From contig NZ_CH724148.1 of the NCBI RefSeq assembly GCF_000153225.1, forward strand, positions 1,299,538 to 1,363,537: a stretch of 64,000 nucleotides of DNA. Direction: 5' to 3'. Positions 15,224 through 24,076 of the stretch are shown piece by piece (position 1 is the stretch's first letter; every line of letters starts with the position of its first letter). Source of the stretch: Polaribacter irgensii 23-P (GTDB taxonomy: Bacteria; Bacteroidota; Bacteroidia; Flavobacteriales; Flavobacteriaceae). The notes below the pieces were generated by a model. It was not told the DNA's origin and searched no databases. It was given only the letters and a program-made list of their open reading frames with translations. A program made the position numbers and the translations under genes.

Positions 15224-18181
15224 TCAGTGCCTAGGGTCTCCATAAATACTCATTTTCTTAGATTTCAGAACATTCATGCTGCAGAAACCAAAGCGGTTGG
15301 TAATTTTGCCATAGCAGCCGTAAATGCCCATGCCATTGATGGGATACTGCTGTACAACATCGGTAAAGTGTACCGCATCAAAATAGTTTCCGTCTGCGTC
15401 AATAAAAGTAGTCAAACGCATCAGCTTTCCCTGGGAGGTCTTGTTAAAGCGAGTGGCAACCAACTGGCCGTACAAGACCACTTTTTTGTCCGCAAATTCC
15501 GCCATTTGTTTTGCTTTTATATGTGGATGAAATTGATCTGTAACCAGTGAAAAATAATCGTGAATAGTAAATCCTAGCAGTTCCATCTCGTCATATACAT
15601 CCTCCAACCAATGCGTGTGAAGTTTCGGAATTTCAAAATTCTGATGGGGTGTTCGGAATAACTTTTCTTGTGTTTGTACTTCTTTCGAGGTGCGTGCGTT
15701 CAATTTAAAAGTAGCTTCCCATAACAGGGTCGTTTTTGGTTTGTTGGTAAATCGGAAAGCATCAATGCGAATTAAAACTGTAAGTTGTTCTATAGAGACG
15801 GCAATGCGTGCAATAAAATCTTCCATAGAAAGAAAGCAGCCATGCAATTGCCGTTCCGTTAAAAAACGCTGTATCAGTAAATGTTCTAGGTTTTTAAGAT
15901 ATCCAAAGCCCAAATAGATTGTTTTGCCTCTTACAATATTTGCATGATCGCTAGTATTAATGCAGGGCAGCGCAATGGTAGCACCACACATTTTAGCCTC
16001 ATGAATATAGTGTGCGGCAGTATAAAAGCCACCACCGTTATTTAAAACAGCTGTCATAAACTCAATCGGGTAATAGCACTTTAGAAATAAACTTTGGTAG
16101 CTTTCTACGGCATAGGAAGCAGAATGTCCTTTGGCAAAAGCGTATCCAGCAAAGCTTTTTATCTGATTCCAAACTTCAAAAATTAAGGGGTCTGCATGTC
16201 CTTTTTTCCTGCAATTCGAGATAAATTTAGCTTCTACAGCCTTAAACTCTTCAATAGAACGGTATTTGCCGCTCATTCCTCTTCGTAAAACGTCTGCCTC
16301 TCCCAAGCTGAGGTCTGCAAACTGATTGGCAACTTTCATCACATCTTCTTGATATACCATCACGCCATAGGTCTCTGGCATAATCTGTAATAAAATAGGA
16401 TGCGCCTCTTTTCTTTTCTCAGGGAACCGATGTCTTTTTATATATTCTTCCTTCATGCCAGAACCAGAAACACCAGGCCTTATAATAGAACTGGCAGCAA
16501 CCAACCCCAAATAGTCTTGGGTTTGTAGTTTCTGCATGAGACCGCGCATGGCAGGAGATTCTACATAATAGGCACCAATGGCACCGCCATTCTTTAAAAG
16601 CATATTGATGTTTTTATCTTTCTTAAAGGCCTCAATAGCTGTAATGTCTATTTCAGGGGCACCAGGGTGATTCTCTTTGATAATTTGCAGCGCATCTTTA
16701 ATTTTTGCCAATCCTCGTTGCCCTAAAATATCAAACTTAAAAACACCTACATCGTCGGCAATATACATGTCAAATTGTACGGTAGGAAACCCTTTTGGGG
16801 GCATGCTGGTGGCCGAATAATAATGAATGGGTTTGTTCAAAATTAAAACGCCTGCAGAATGTACACTTACATAATTTGGAAATCCCTCAATGAGTTTTCC
16901 GTACTTTAAAACCAAGTTAGCAATGCCGTCTACTTTAGGTTCGCGTGCTCCACGACTCAATTTGTCAATTTCTTCTTTTGGCAGACCAAAGACCTTGCCC
17001 AACTCTCGAATAACAGCCCTGTATTTAAAGGTGTTGTAAGTAGCCAGCAACGCCACATGATCAAAACGGTCAAAAATATACTGCGTCATGGTCGCTCTGT
17101 CCTTCCAAGAAAAATCAATGTCAAAGTCTGGTGGTGAGGCTCTAAACGGATTGATAAATCGCTCGAAATACAAATCCAGTTCTACAGGATCTACATCTGT
17201 AATGCCAAGGATATAGGCAACAATGCTATTGGCACCACTTCCTCGACCTACATGGAAAAAATTGTTTTTTTTCGCATAACAGATAATGTCATAATTGATT
17301 AAAAAAAAGGAAACAAATTTTAGCTCTACAATCACCTTTAGCTCTTTTTTAAGCCGCGCATGTACTTTTAGACTCGGAGCAGGATAGCGCTTGTGAAGCT
17401 TGTCTGCACACAATTGCAATAGTAGGGTACAATCCTCTTCAAAACTCCCGCGGTACACATTTAAATTCTGATTTGTACGTGCCGTGTCATAGCCAAAATG
17501 GACACGGCACTTTTTTAACAATGCCTTGGTATTATCGAGAATAAACGGAAATTCTTTAAAAGAATCCTCCAATGCAGTAGCAGTGTGCATGCGCTCAGTT
17601 TCCAAACATTCTTCTGTGGTGGGCAGCTTGCTCAAAAGTGTATTGTTGTCTATGGCACGCAGCAATCGGTGTGCATTAAAATCGTTTTTACTGCGGATGG
17701 TTACCTGTTGCTGTATGACAATTTTGTCTTCGTACTTTTTTAAATAGGAGAAACGCAATTTGTTAATTTCAGCAATTGAAATACCGATAAATTCATTTTC
17801 AGCAAAAGAGGTAAGATGCAGCTCCAAAACCTTTTCAAAAGGATAGACAATAAACACGTTTTCCAAAGGAGTCGGAGTGCTCGGAATGGCAGTCTTTGAA
17901 GTTAAAAAGGAAGATAGATACCGGTTAATATTCTGAAATCCAGTATTGTTTTCTGCAAGTGCCACAAACTGCTGGGAAGTACCATTCCTAAAATCTACGC
18001 CCACAACAGGATGGATGTCATATTTTTTTGCCTGCTGTATAAAGTTCATACAGGCAGAAGTGTTGTTGATGTCTGTAAGTGCTAGCGCATTAATATTGTT
18101 GGCAACAGCAAGCTCTAACAGTGCAACTTCAGAGAAGGTGCCATAGCGCAAGGAGTAGTAAGAGTGACAGTTGAGGTACAT
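15224..18181 (-). CDS. DnaE-type DNA polymerase (error-prone-type alpha subunit)
   Basis: 985 aa, much shorter than the replicative DnaE of Bacteroidota (about 1450 aa). An N-terminal PHP domain (residues 1-70) starts LNCHSYYSLRYGTFSE, with several metal ligands altered, so it is probably inactive. The polymerase core has GRGSGANSIVAYILGITDVD (about 313-332) and PPDFDIDFSW with D352, D354 and D356. A third Asp follows in FKFDILGQRG, and an OB-fold region lies near the C-terminus. The arrangement with an upstream dinB 5 bp away resembles the lexA-imuB-dnaE2 mutagenesis cassettes. It probably performs translesion synthesis under DNA damage. Confidence 0.85.
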   Translation of the reverse strand: MYLNCHSYYSLRYGTFSEVALLELAVANNINALALTDINNTSACMNFIQQAKKYDIHPVVGVDFRNGTSQQFVALAENNTGFQNINRYLSSFLTSKTAIPSTPTPLENVFIVYPFEKVLELHLTSFAENEFIGISIAEINKLRFSYLKKYEDKIVIQQQVTIRSKNDFNAHRLLRAIDNNTLLSKLPTTEECLETERMHTATALEDSFKEFPFILDNTKALLKKCRVHFGYDTARTNQNLNVYRGSFEEDCTLLLQLCADKLHKRYPAPSLKVHARLKKELKVIVELKFVSFFLINYDIICYAKKNNFFHVGRGSGANSIVAYILGITDVDPVELDLYFERFINPFRASPPDFDIDFSWKDRATMTQYIFDRFDHVALLATYNTFKYRAVIRELGKVFGLPKEEIDKLSRGAREPKVDGIANLVLKYGKLIEGFPNYVSVHSAGVLILNKPIHYYSATSMPPKGFPTVQFDMYIADDVGVFKFDILGQRGLAKIKDALQIIKENHPGAPEIDITAIEAFKKDKNINMLLKNGGAIGAYYVESPAMRGLMQKLQTQDYLGLVAASSIIRPGVSGSGMKEEYIKRHRFPEKRKEAHPILLQIMPETYGVMVYQEDVMKVANQFADLSLGEADVLRRGMSGKYRSIEEFKAVEAKFISNCRKKGHADPLIFEVWNQIKSFAGYAFAKGHSASYAVESYQSLFLKCYYPIEFMTAVLNNGGGFYTAAHYIHEAKMCGATIALPCINTSDHANIVRGKTIYLGFGYLKNLEHLLIQRFLTERQLHGCFLSMEDFIARIAVSIEQLTVLIRIDAFRFTNKPKTTLLWEATFKLNARTSKEVQTQEKLFRTPHQNFEIPKLHTHWLEDVYDEMELLGFTIHDYFSLVTDQFHPHIKAKQMAEFADKKVVLYGQLVATRFNKTSQGKLMRLTTFIDADGNYFDAVHFTDVVQQYPINGMGIYGCYGKITNRFGFCSMNVLKSKKMSIYGDPRH

Positions 18182-18185
18182 AATG

Positions 18186-19400
18186 TTATTGTTTTCTATG
18201 TGCTAAAACCAGCGGCGGTTCTCCATTAAAAGGGTTGCTAAACCGTCCAATAGATTTTGCACCCATGGCAGCAGCTCTCATAATACTCAGCTCACCATAT
18301 TTATTTCGAACGGTGTCCATTGCACTGTAGAGATCTAATAATTGCTCCGTATCGTCAAAAAGATTTATCTGATAATTGCCACTTACAATGTCAGATACTT
18401 TAACGCCTACCAAGCGGATGAGTAAGCGCCGTTGGTATAGTTTTTTAAACAATTCTAAAACGGCAGGAATAATAATGTGGTCTGCACTGGTGTATGGAAT
18501 TTTTACTTGCTTGCTGTAGGTGTTAAAATCAGAATATCTAATTTTTACGCTAATAGTCGCTGCCAACTTATCTCCCTTTCGAAGTTGGTACGCCAGGTTT
18601 TCTGCCATGGCAAAAATGGTGGCTTTCAACTTTACCATGTCTGTGGTGTCTTTGTTGTAAGTTCTTTCTGTGGATAACGATTTGCGTTCGTGAAAAGCAA
18701 CAATCGGAGGGTTGTCAATACCGTTCGCGCGTTTCCAAATTGTTTTTCCATTGGCGCCCAAAACACTCACCATCATTTCTAAAGGCATTTCTTGTATTAC
18801 TTTGACAGTATCTACACCAAGATTCCGAAGAATTTGATAGGTTTTATTTCCTACGGAAGGAATTTTCCGAATCGACAAAGGTGCCAAGAACGATTTTTCA
18901 AAACCGGGATCAATTAACAATTGATTGTTTGGCTTTGCTTCTCCTGTGGCAACTTTAGAAACTATTTTATTTTGTGACATGCCAAAAGAAATAGGGAGTC
19001 CAGTTTCTTTGATAATTTGTTGCCGCAGTTCAGATGCATATTTATAGCTGCCAAAAAAAGCATCCATGCCAGAGAGATCTGCATAGAACTCGTCAATACT
19101 TGCCTTCTCAAAAACAGGCACCTTCTCTTTGATGATGTCTGTAACTAAATTCGAATATTTAGAATAGGTGCCAGTGTCTCCTCGGATGGTAATTGCTTCT
19201 GGACACAGTCTTTTGGCAATCTTCATAGACATGCCAGAATGTACGCCAAATCTTCGGGTTTCATAACTACAGGCAGCTACGACACCGCGGTCTCCAGTAC
19301 CGCCAACTAACAGGGGTTTATTTTGTAATCTACTGTCAATCAGTCGCTCACAGGAAACAAAAAAAGTATCTAAATCGAGGTGTATTATATTTTTTTTCAC
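18186..19400 (-). CDS. dinB: Y-family DNA polymerase IV (DinB/UmuC type)
   Basis: 404 aa, starting at GTG 19398-19400 immediately before LexA-like control elements. The palm motifs are HLDLDTFFVSCERL (D9) and KASIDEFYADLSG (D103, E104), which bind the catalytic metals. SRNK-like finger and thumb sequences and a little-finger domain (about 240-350) follow. Because all catalytic acids are kept, it is an active polymerase rather than an ImuB-type helper. It is the first gene of the dinB-dnaE-recombinase operon and divergent from the LexA-like regulator. Low-fidelity lesion bypass is the known family role. Confidence 0.9.
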   Translation of the reverse strand: MKKNIIHLDLDTFFVSCERLIDSRLQNKPLLVGGTGDRGVVAACSYETRRFGVHSGMSMKIAKRLCPEAITIRGDTGTYSKYSNLVTDIIKEKVPVFEKASIDEFYADLSGMDAFFGSYKYASELRQQIIKETGLPISFGMSQNKIVSKVATGEAKPNNQLLIDPGFEKSFLAPLSIRKIPSVGNKTYQILRNLGVDTVKVIQEMPLEMMVSVLGANGKTIWKRANGIDNPPIVAFHERKSLSTERTYNKDTTDMVKLKATIFAMAENLAYQLRKGDKLAATISVKIRYSDFNTYSKQVKIPYTSADHIIIPAVLELFKKLYQRRLLIRLVGVKVSDIVSGNYQINLFDDTEQLLDLYSAMDTVRNKYGELSIMRAAAMGAKSIGRFSNPFNGEPPLVLAHRKQ

Positions 19401-19401
19401 T

Positions 19402-19450
19402 TTGTAAAATTAGCTACAAATTCGTACATTTGTTGCTCAATATTGTAGCA
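19402..19450. promoter_or_regulatory. Candidate LexA-like operator region between dinB and its regulator
   Basis: Half-sites in the 52-bp divergent spacer: TTGTA (19402-19406) and TACAA (19415-19419) are inverted with an 8-nt gap, ACAAAT (19416-19421) pairs with ATTTGT (19428-19433), and TTGTAGC lies at 19444-19450 opposite GCTACAA at 19413-19419. The region could hold two or three binding sites of the S24 repressor. Binding is inferred. Confidence 0.6.
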
Positions 19451-19452
19451 TT

Positions 19453-20226
19453 ATGAATAATTTATCAAAAAATATAAAACACTTAAGAACTTTAAAGAAG
19501 TTAACACAGGAGTCTTTGGCAGAGGAGCTTTCGGTAACAAGGTCTAGAATTAGTTCTTATGAAGAGAACCGGTCTTCGCCTACCATCGATTTTTTAATTG
19601 ATTTTTCTGCCTACTTCAGAATTCCTATAGACATTATCATTAAAAACGATTTGTCAAAAGCAAAAGACGTCTCTTTTATTGATGTTGGGAACAAAAGAGT
19701 CTTGTTTCCGATTGCTGTAGATCAGGACAATGAGAACCTTATCGAGGTGATTCCTGCAAAAGCATCTGCAGGGTATTTGTTAGGATATGATGATCCCGAA
19801 TACATCGAGCAATTAGAGAAAATCAAATTGCCTTTTTTACCAAAAGGAAAACATCGGGCTTTTCCTATAAAAGGAGATTCGATGCTGCCCATGAAAGATG
19901 GTTCTTATGTGGTCGCAGAATTTGTGGAGGACATCAAAGCAGCAAAAAGTGGCTGTTCTTATATTGTGGTTACAAAAGACGATGGAATGACTTATAAAAG
20001 ATTAGAAAACCAGGTAGAAGAGAAGCAGTCTTTTTTATTAAAGCCAGACAATACTAGCTATCAATCTTATGAGGTTCCTGTGGTAGAGGTATTAGAATTA
20101 TGGAAATTTACTTGCAGCATCAATACGCAAGAATATGAAGAGCACGAATTGAAGTTAAGTAGTATTATCAATATGTTCACAGAGTTAGGGGTAGAATTAG
20201 AGGCCCTTAAAAAAGCACTCGTATAA
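19453..20226 (+). CDS. LexA-like XRE-S24 autocleaving repressor
   Basis: 257 aa. The N-terminal XRE helix-turn-helix (residues 5-62) has LTQESLAEELSVTRSRISSY. The C-terminal S24 peptidase domain (residues 95-220) carries the cleavage pair A106-G107, catalytic S143 in IKGDSMLP and K182 in GMTYKRLEN. All parts needed for RecA-stimulated autocleavage are present, but the DNA-binding part is of the phage-repressor type rather than LexA winged helix. It is divergent from dinB by 52 bp, so it probably represses both directions and links dinB, the DnaE-type polymerase and the recombinase to DNA damage. The last 40 residues form an amphipathic helix. Confidence 0.85.
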   Translation: MNNLSKNIKHLRTLKKLTQESLAEELSVTRSRISSYEENRSSPTIDFLIDFSAYFRIPIDIIIKNDLSKAKDVSFIDVGNKRVLFPIAVDQDNENLIEVIPAKASAGYLLGYDDPEYIEQLEKIKLPFLPKGKHRAFPIKGDSMLPMKDGSYVVAEFVEDIKAAKSGCSYIVVTKDDGMTYKRLENQVEEKQSFLLKPDNTSYQSYEVPVVEVLELWKFTCSINTQEYEEHELKLSSIINMFTELGVELEALKKALV

Positions 20227-20832
20227 GCACCTTTTGCATTCAGAGAGAAGTAGATTTTTTATCATTGTTTTTTAAATTGTATTGCCTACCTCAAACGTGA
20301 TTTTGAGCAACTTGGAACTACAATATCTCGTTCGGCTAAAAAAAAGGTTTTTTACAACAGTTTAGGTTGCAGTGAAAAAATCGAAAAAAATTGTTTTTAC
20401 AAAACTTTTTTTATGCACATTATTGAAATGCATTTTATGTAAATAAAATCTTAAATTAGTTGTAAAAATGTATTTATTTAAGGTGTTCTGAACAATCGTC
20501 TTTTTTTGTTACAAATTATTAAAAATGAACTTTGCGCAAATAAAATCACAAATTACTTGTAATAGCATATTTATTTGTGATTTACTTAACAAAAGTTTTT
20601 TTCGTTGTAAATTATTAGAAATGAGTTTTATGCAAATAAAATCATAAATTAGTTGTATAAATATACTTATTTGTGATTTTTAACTTAAAATATGCATATT
20701 TATGTATTTATGAGCTTTTTTTTTCAAAAGTAGACTCTTTTGCGCGAATCAGTAAGAAGATTTTACTTCAACACTGCAACTTGTTATTTTATTCGTATAT
20801 ATTTATGGAATAACCAAAAATCCCCAGAAATT
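20227..20832. other. Non-coding stretch with a 96-bp tandem repeat
   Basis: About 600 bp without a convincing gene. The first 190 bp hold nothing recognisable beyond AT-rich sequence. The rest carries the repeat entered separately and the leader of the HxlR-type gene. Confidence 0.6.
20419..20706. repeat. Three diverged tandem copies, period 96 bp
   Basis: ATTATT followed by GCAAATAAAATC-type sequence recurs at 20419, 20515 and 20611. Each copy contains a hairpin; in copy 2 AAATCACAAAT (20543-20553) pairs with ATTTGTGATTT (20573-20583). Copies 2 and 3 are closer to each other than to copy 1. It could be operator or RNA structure ahead of the HxlR gene, or simply a decayed repeat. Confidence 0.7.
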
Positions 20833-21303
20833 ATGGATCCTAATAGTTTACAAACAAAAAGTGTAAAACCGCATCGTTCGTGTGCGATAGCCGAGTCTAT
20901 ACGGGTCTTGGGTGACAAGTGGTCTTTGTTAATTATGAGAGATGTTATTCTCTATAAAAAATGTAGATTTAAAGAGTTTAAAGGCTCTAGAGAGAAAATA
21001 GCAACCAATATTTTAGCAAGTAGATTGAAGTTCCTCCTTGAGGAAGGTCTGCTGAGAAAATTAGATCCAACAGGAACTAAAAAAAGCACACGCTACATAG
21101 CAACAAGTGCAGGTCTTTTAGTTTTACCTATCATAATGGAAATGTACATGTTCTCTATCAATACCGTGGATAAAACGGCTTTGGATACGGCACAAACACT
21201 GGTGAGAGAAAAGTTTTCAGTTGACCGCCACTTATTTGAAGAAAATAGAAAAGCAGCCTACCTTGATTTCGTCGAGGAGTTGTCTGAACTAATATTAACA
21301 TAA
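20833..21303 (+). CDS. HxlR-family winged-helix regulator
   Basis: 156 aa from the ATG at 20833. The longer frame back to 20740 adds 31 unlikely residues. It has the HxlR pattern: a Cys near the start (HRSCAIAESIRVLGDKWS), LLIMRDV, RFKEF, then ATNILASRLKFLLEEGLLRK as recognition helix and wing, and YIATSAGLLVLPIIMEM. The Cys may sense redox or electrophile stress, as in some relatives. The target is unknown, since no neighbouring gene is an obvious partner. The region upstream carries the 96-bp repeats. Confidence 0.85.
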   Translation: MDPNSLQTKSVKPHRSCAIAESIRVLGDKWSLLIMRDVILYKKCRFKEFKGSREKIATNILASRLKFLLEEGLLRKLDPTGTKKSTRYIATSAGLLVLPIIMEMYMFSINTVDKTALDTAQTLVREKFSVDRHLFEENRKAAYLDFVEELSELILT

Positions 21304-21796
21304 AGGCGCTAAAGCCATCTTAGAATTATAGATAAAAGCACTTACAAAATTTGGTAGGTGCTTTTATTTTGCCAGACATCAGCTACAATTAATGATACAG
21401 TTTTCCTAGCATTAGAAAGAGTATCTTTTGTAGCCTTTGGCTTTAACCCAATCTTGGCTTTTGTAACAACAGTTCTTCTTGCTATTAGTAGTCTTTATAA
21501 AATTGCTATCAAAAAACTATTAAAAGAATACAGAATGTATTTGCTGTTTTAGCCTGTGTCCTTTGATCTCGAGTACGTTATTTGTCACTTTCAGCTGCTG
21601 TTCTTTAAAAAAATACATGTAGCAGTATTCAATTAAGCAACCGTAAATCCTGTGTACTGTTATTATTGTCCTTTATATTTACTGTTGTTAGCGGTCTTCT
21701 GATTCTTTATTTGGAACAAGAAACGATATAGAAGGAACAACTTGTTCTTGTCTTTATTTTTAGCCTTATTTTTACGCGAACAAACATAGAGATAAG
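21304..21796. other. Gene-poor stretch after the HxlR gene
   Basis: About 490 bp. A terminator lies at 21334-21370. Beyond it a GTG-started frame of 64 codons (21358-21552) overlaps that terminator and looks like noise. No other gene-like content was found. Confidence 0.5.
21334..21370 (+). terminator. Terminator after the HxlR gene
   Basis: AAAAGCAC and GTGCTTTT flank an inner loop and are followed by ATTTT. Confidence 0.75.
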
Positions 21797-22162
21797 ATGC
21801 TTTTAGATATTTATAAAATACTGACAATAGAACAATGGGAAAAGGCGCAAGAAACCGGGCAGGTCAAAGTTCCTCTAGATGAAAAGGATGGTTTTATTCA
21901 TCTTTCAACAGCAACGCAGTTAGCGGCTACCTTGTCTTTCTTTTTCGAGGACTGTGAAACACTTATTTTGCTAGAGCTAAAACAGCAGGAATTTAAAGAG
22001 ACTTTAATCTTTGAAGCACCATCTCCAAAAGACACTCGCAACAGTCCGTTTCCACACTTATATGCTCCATTGAATATCGCTCAGGTTTCTAAAGTCTGGG
22101 AAATAGAACGCGGTGCCTTTCTCTTGCCAAAAGAAATTCTTTTGAAAGCTGAACATTCATAA
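21797..22162 (+). CDS. DUF952 family protein
   Basis: 121 aa. The family pattern is visible: IYKILTIEQWEKAQETG, then DGFIHLSTATQLAATLSFFF (residues about 32-51) and SPFPHLYAPLNIAQV near 84. DUF952 proteins are small, single-domain and of unknown biochemical role, though database entries sometimes label them glutathione S-transferase-like without evidence. It stands alone between a gene-poor region and convergent alr. Confidence 0.85.
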   Translation: MLLDIYKILTIEQWEKAQETGQVKVPLDEKDGFIHLSTATQLAATLSFFFEDCETLILLELKQQEFKETLIFEAPSPKDTRNSPFPHLYAPLNIAQVSKVWEIERGAFLLPKEILLKAEHS

Positions 22163-22226
22163 ATATCTTGCTCTTTGCAGAATTGCTAGTATGTAAGTTA
22201 AAAAATAGAGCTAGAAATTTAAAAAA

Positions 22227-23327
22227 TTAAGGAGTTAATGTTTTATGCACCCGTGGTGAAATCGCCGTTAGTGTTTCGTACACAATGGTTCCAGAAGTAG
22301 TTGCAATGTGTTGGATCATTTCTTGGGTATTGAAAACAATTACCTCATCCCCTTCAGAGCAATCAATATGGGTAACGTCTACCATGATCATATCCATACA
22401 GACATTTCCAATAATGGGTGCATTTTGTTGGTTGATGCGAACAAACCCTTTTGTATTTCCCAAGCGTCGCGACAAACCATCTGCGTGTCCAATAGGAATG
22501 GTAGCTGTTTTTGTAGTTGCTTTTGCAGCAAAAGCTCTGTTGTAACCAACTGTTTCGCCTGCTGCAATCGTATGGATTTGCGAAATAATTGACTTTAAAT
22601 TGTGCGTATTTTTTAAGTGCACTGTTTCTTTTGCATCGTTTCCAAATCCATACAAGCCAATCCCAATGCGAACCATATCGAACTGTGCTTTCGGGTAATT
22701 TACAACGCCAGAGGTGTTTAAAAGGTGGAGCATTGGTGTGTATTTTAAACCGGCAAAAAGTTCTTCTTTGATTGCTGTGAACTGCTCAATTTGACCGGTA
22801 GTAAACGCTTTTTCTTCTAAGTCTTCACTGGCAGCCAAATGTGAAAATAGCGATTGTACCTTCACCGCAGTACTTGCGTGTAACTGTGTCAGAATTGTTG
22901 GAATTTCGGTGGCTGAAAAGCCCAATCGATTTAATCCCGTGTTAAATTTTAAATGAATGGGGTACTGAGCACTTCCTTTTTCTTTGGCTACTTTTAAAAA
23001 AGCATTAAAAATCTTAAAATTATACAAGCCAGGCTCTAGCTTAAAATCAATAATTACCTCTAAATTTTGAAGATGCGGGTGCAATACTAAAATGGGAGTT
23101 TGAACTCCTGCTTCACGCAAAGCGACTCCCTCATGGGTATAGGCAACGGCAAAATAATCCACCTTGTGCTCTAAAAATTTAGCAACCTGAGCGCCGTCGC
23201 TCCCATATCCAAAAGCTTTTACAACCGCCAGTATCTTGGTTGTTGTTTGTAACTTTTCTTTGAAATAGTCGAGGTTGTGTACCAAAGCTTTTCCATCAAT
23301 TTCTAAAATAGTAACGTGCGTATTCAT
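22227..23327 (-). CDS. alr: Alanine racemase
   Basis: 366 aa, full length for the family. It makes D-alanine for peptidoglycan. The PLP-binding Lys is in VVKAFGYGSD (about residue 37), the N-terminal TIM barrel runs to about residue 235, and the C-terminal beta domain has VGYNRAF with the catalytic Tyr (about 259) and GNVCMDMIMVDVT. It is 13 bp downstream of tdk, so the two are probably cotranscribed. Confidence 0.93.
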   Translation of the reverse strand: MNTHVTILEIDGKALVHNLDYFKEKLQTTTKILAVVKAFGYGSDGAQVAKFLEHKVDYFAVAYTHEGVALREAGVQTPILVLHPHLQNLEVIIDFKLEPGLYNFKIFNAFLKVAKEKGSAQYPIHLKFNTGLNRLGFSATEIPTILTQLHASTAVKVQSLFSHLAASEDLEEKAFTTGQIEQFTAIKEELFAGLKYTPMLHLLNTSGVVNYPKAQFDMVRIGIGLYGFGNDAKETVHLKNTHNLKSIISQIHTIAAGETVGYNRAFAAKATTKTATIPIGHADGLSRRLGNTKGFVRINQQNAPIIGNVCMDMIMVDVTHIDCSEGDEVIVFNTQEMIQHIATTSGTIVYETLTAISPRVHKTLTP

Positions 23328-23340
23328 TTGTAGCGAGCAG

Positions 23341-23976
23341 TTATTCGGGATCGTTTATATCATTATCTAAGCCTTCAATGGGCAGTATCACTTTTTTTTG
23401 CTTTTGTAGGGCTTTGTAATAGGCCGCCCGGCTCAAAGGCTCATATTCTTCTGTTTCTCCTAGCATGACGATTTTGTCGTTTTGAGCCTTTCTAAAACTG
23501 TAATGGGCTAAATTTCCAGTATGTGTGCAAACCGCATGTACCTTGGTTACGTATTCTGCAGTGGCCATTAAAGCGGGCATCGGGCCAAAAGGATTGCCTT
23601 TGAAGTCCATGTCTAAACCAGCAACAATAACGCGAATTCCGCTGTTTGCCAAATCATTGCAAACGGCAACAATTTCATCGTCAAAAAACTGTGCCTCATC
23701 AATTCCAACAACATCGACATCATTTACCAACAGGCGAATATTAGAGGAAACGGGAACGGGTGTAGAACGAATTTTATTGTCATTGTGAGAGACAACAGCA
23801 TCCGCATCGTACCGAGTATCTAAAGATGGTTTAAAAATTTCTACACGCTGTTTTGCAAACTGCGCGCGCTTTAAACGCCTAATTAACTCTTCTGTTTTAC
23901 CAGAAAACATCGAGCCACAGATTACTTCAATCCAACCAAATTGTTCTGTGTGATTTACTGTATTTTCAAGAAACAT
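23341..23976 (-). CDS. tdk: Thymidine kinase
   Basis: 211 aa. It phosphorylates thymidine in the salvage pathway. The P-loop is [17 protein letters not shown] (residues about 19-35), the DEAQFFD motif with catalytic Glu lies at about residue 95, and lasso-region residues and a C-terminal zinc site are present. One of the usual four zinc Cys pairs is CTHT rather than CxxC, a change seen in other type II enzymes. The gene ends 13 bp before alr. Confidence 0.93.
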   Translation of the reverse strand: MFLENTVNHTEQFGWIEVICGSMFSGKTEELIRRLKRAQFAKQRVEIFKPSLDTRYDADAVVSHNDNKIRSTPVPVSSNIRLLVNDVDVVGIDEAQFFDDEIVAVCNDLANSGIRVIVAGLDMDFKGNPFGPMPALMATAEYVTKVHAVCTHTGNLAHYSFRKAQNDKIVMLGETEEYEPLSRAAYYKALQKQKKVILPIEGLDNDINDPE

Positions 23977-24076
23977 TTTGTAGTTTTAGGCTTTAAAATT
24001 TTAAATTTTGTTTTACTTTGCTGACATACAAATTTATTACAATTTACGGGTAAAAAATAACTTCAACTTACAACTT

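Noticed and set aside
21358..21552. 64-codon hydrophobic frame with GTG start
   Set aside because: It starts inside a terminator, has no family features and lacks a plausible leader.
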